This document shows positions 45,159 through 45,405 of a DNA stretch of 45,405 bases, in pieces. The translations under genes were made by a program, and so were the position numbers. Origin of the DNA: Candidatus Dormiibacter spiritus. Lineage in GTDB: Bacteria; Chloroflexota; Dormibacteria; Dormibacterales; Dormibacteraceae. Each line of letters begins with the position of its first letter. The first letter of the stretch is position 1. Below the pieces are notes generated by a model. It was given only the letters and a program-made list of their open reading frames with translations, had not been told where the DNA came from and ran no database searches. The DNA lies in contig QHBT01000055.1 of assembly GCA_003244185.1 (NCBI GenBank), positions 1 to 45,405 on the forward strand, given 5' to 3'.

Positions 45159-45344
45159 GTGGCCAAGAAGTCAGCGATTGAGAGCTGGAAGAAACCGCCC
45201 AAGTTCGCAGTGCGGTTGCGCAACCGCTGCCGCCTGTGCGGACGGCCGCGCGCCTACATGCGAAAGTTTGGCATGTGCCGCATCTGTTTTCGAACGCTTG
45301 CCGCCGAGGGCAGGATCCCCGGCGTGATGAAGTCGAGTTGGTGA
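45159..45344 (+). CDS. rpsN: Ribosomal protein S14, zinc-binding (type Z)
   Basis: 61 aa. [20 protein letters not shown] leads to [20 protein letters not shown], with Cys24, 27, 40 and 43 forming the zinc finger of the short S14. It ends [10 protein letters not shown]. It is the C+ form, as opposed to the long zinc-free form used under zinc shortage. The start is GTG 45159 and its stop overlaps the ATG of the next ORF. Confidence 0.97.
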   Translation: MAKKSAIESWKKPPKFAVRLRNRCRLCGRPRAYMRKFGMCRICFRTLAAEGRIPGVMKSSW

Positions 45345-45405
45345 TGGCAAGAGCGGGAACCGGTGTCGTCTCCGACCCGCGAGTCAGCATGTCTGCGATC
45401 GGGTC
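45344..45405 (+). CDS. rpsH: Start of probable ribosomal protein S8 gene (cut by window end)
   Basis: ATG 45344 overlaps the rpsN stop and begins [21 protein letters not shown]8 starts with a D-P-I-A-D-M-L-T-x-I-R-N pattern, and [12 protein letters not shown] matches that only loosely (D-P, M, A-I). By conserved order, rpsH follows rpsN. Either the N-terminus is divergent or the last bases are imperfect. The remainder is outside the window. Confidence 0.45.
   Translation, partial: MARAGTGVVSDPRVSMSAIG

Overview
The window is a GC-rich stretch of bacterial chromosome. It carries the RNA polymerase β/β' genes and most of the str, S10 and spc ribosomal-protein clusters, preceded by about 24 kb of housekeeping and accessory genes. 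Dense gene packing, many GTG/TTG starts, a long β' insertion and long alanine-rich tails on ribosomal proteins suggest a terrestrial Terrabacteria-type lineage. A Chloroflexota or Dormibacterota-like organism is my best guess. This is inference from protein style only; I could not run a phylogeny.

Region 1 (1-8.3 kb) is accessory. Nothing is recognisable in 1-194. Two decayed genes (a SAM methyltransferase and a PIN-domain nuclease) flank an intact Ppm1/TIGR00027-type methyltransferase. A leftward PadR regulator, membrane protein and GT39 glycosyltransferase group follows. Next is a YCII (DGPF) protein with a COG4941-type ECF sigma factor. Near-identical ~77-bp leaders sit in front of the YCII gene and in front of a 35-codon ORF plus DUF1801 pair on the far side of the sigma gene, so they look like the promoters this sigma factor recognises. 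DUF350 and bactofilin genes close the region.

Region 2 (8.3-18.1 kb) holds an Hsp20-like protein, an APC-type transporter, an Fpg/Nei DNA glycosylase, ClpB, DUF4126, a RidA-family protein, tRNA-Ser(GCT), an unrecognised 294-aa protein, a MoeB/ThiF-type adenylyltransferase and LarE. A ~180-bp foldback repeat element lies between moeB and larE.

Region 3 (18.2-23.8 kb) is a run of four overlapping or closely spaced membrane-protein genes. It includes a PMT-type protein O-mannosyltransferase and two more GT-C-like proteins, so it is probably a surface glycosylation operon.

Region 4 (23.8-45.4 kb) is rpoB-rpoC, a terminator, three small membrane-protein ORFs and a second hairpin terminator. Then follow rpsL-rpsG-fusA-tuf, rpsJ-rplC-rplD-rplW-rplB-rpsS-rplV-rpsC-rplP-rpmC-rpsQ, and rplN-rplX-rplE-rpsN with the start of a probable rpsH at the edge. 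Genes from rpsL on are nearly contiguous, mostly with overlapping stop/start codons. Structured leaders precede rpsL and rpsJ. The rplK-rplA-rplJ-rplL block that commonly precedes rpoB is not here.
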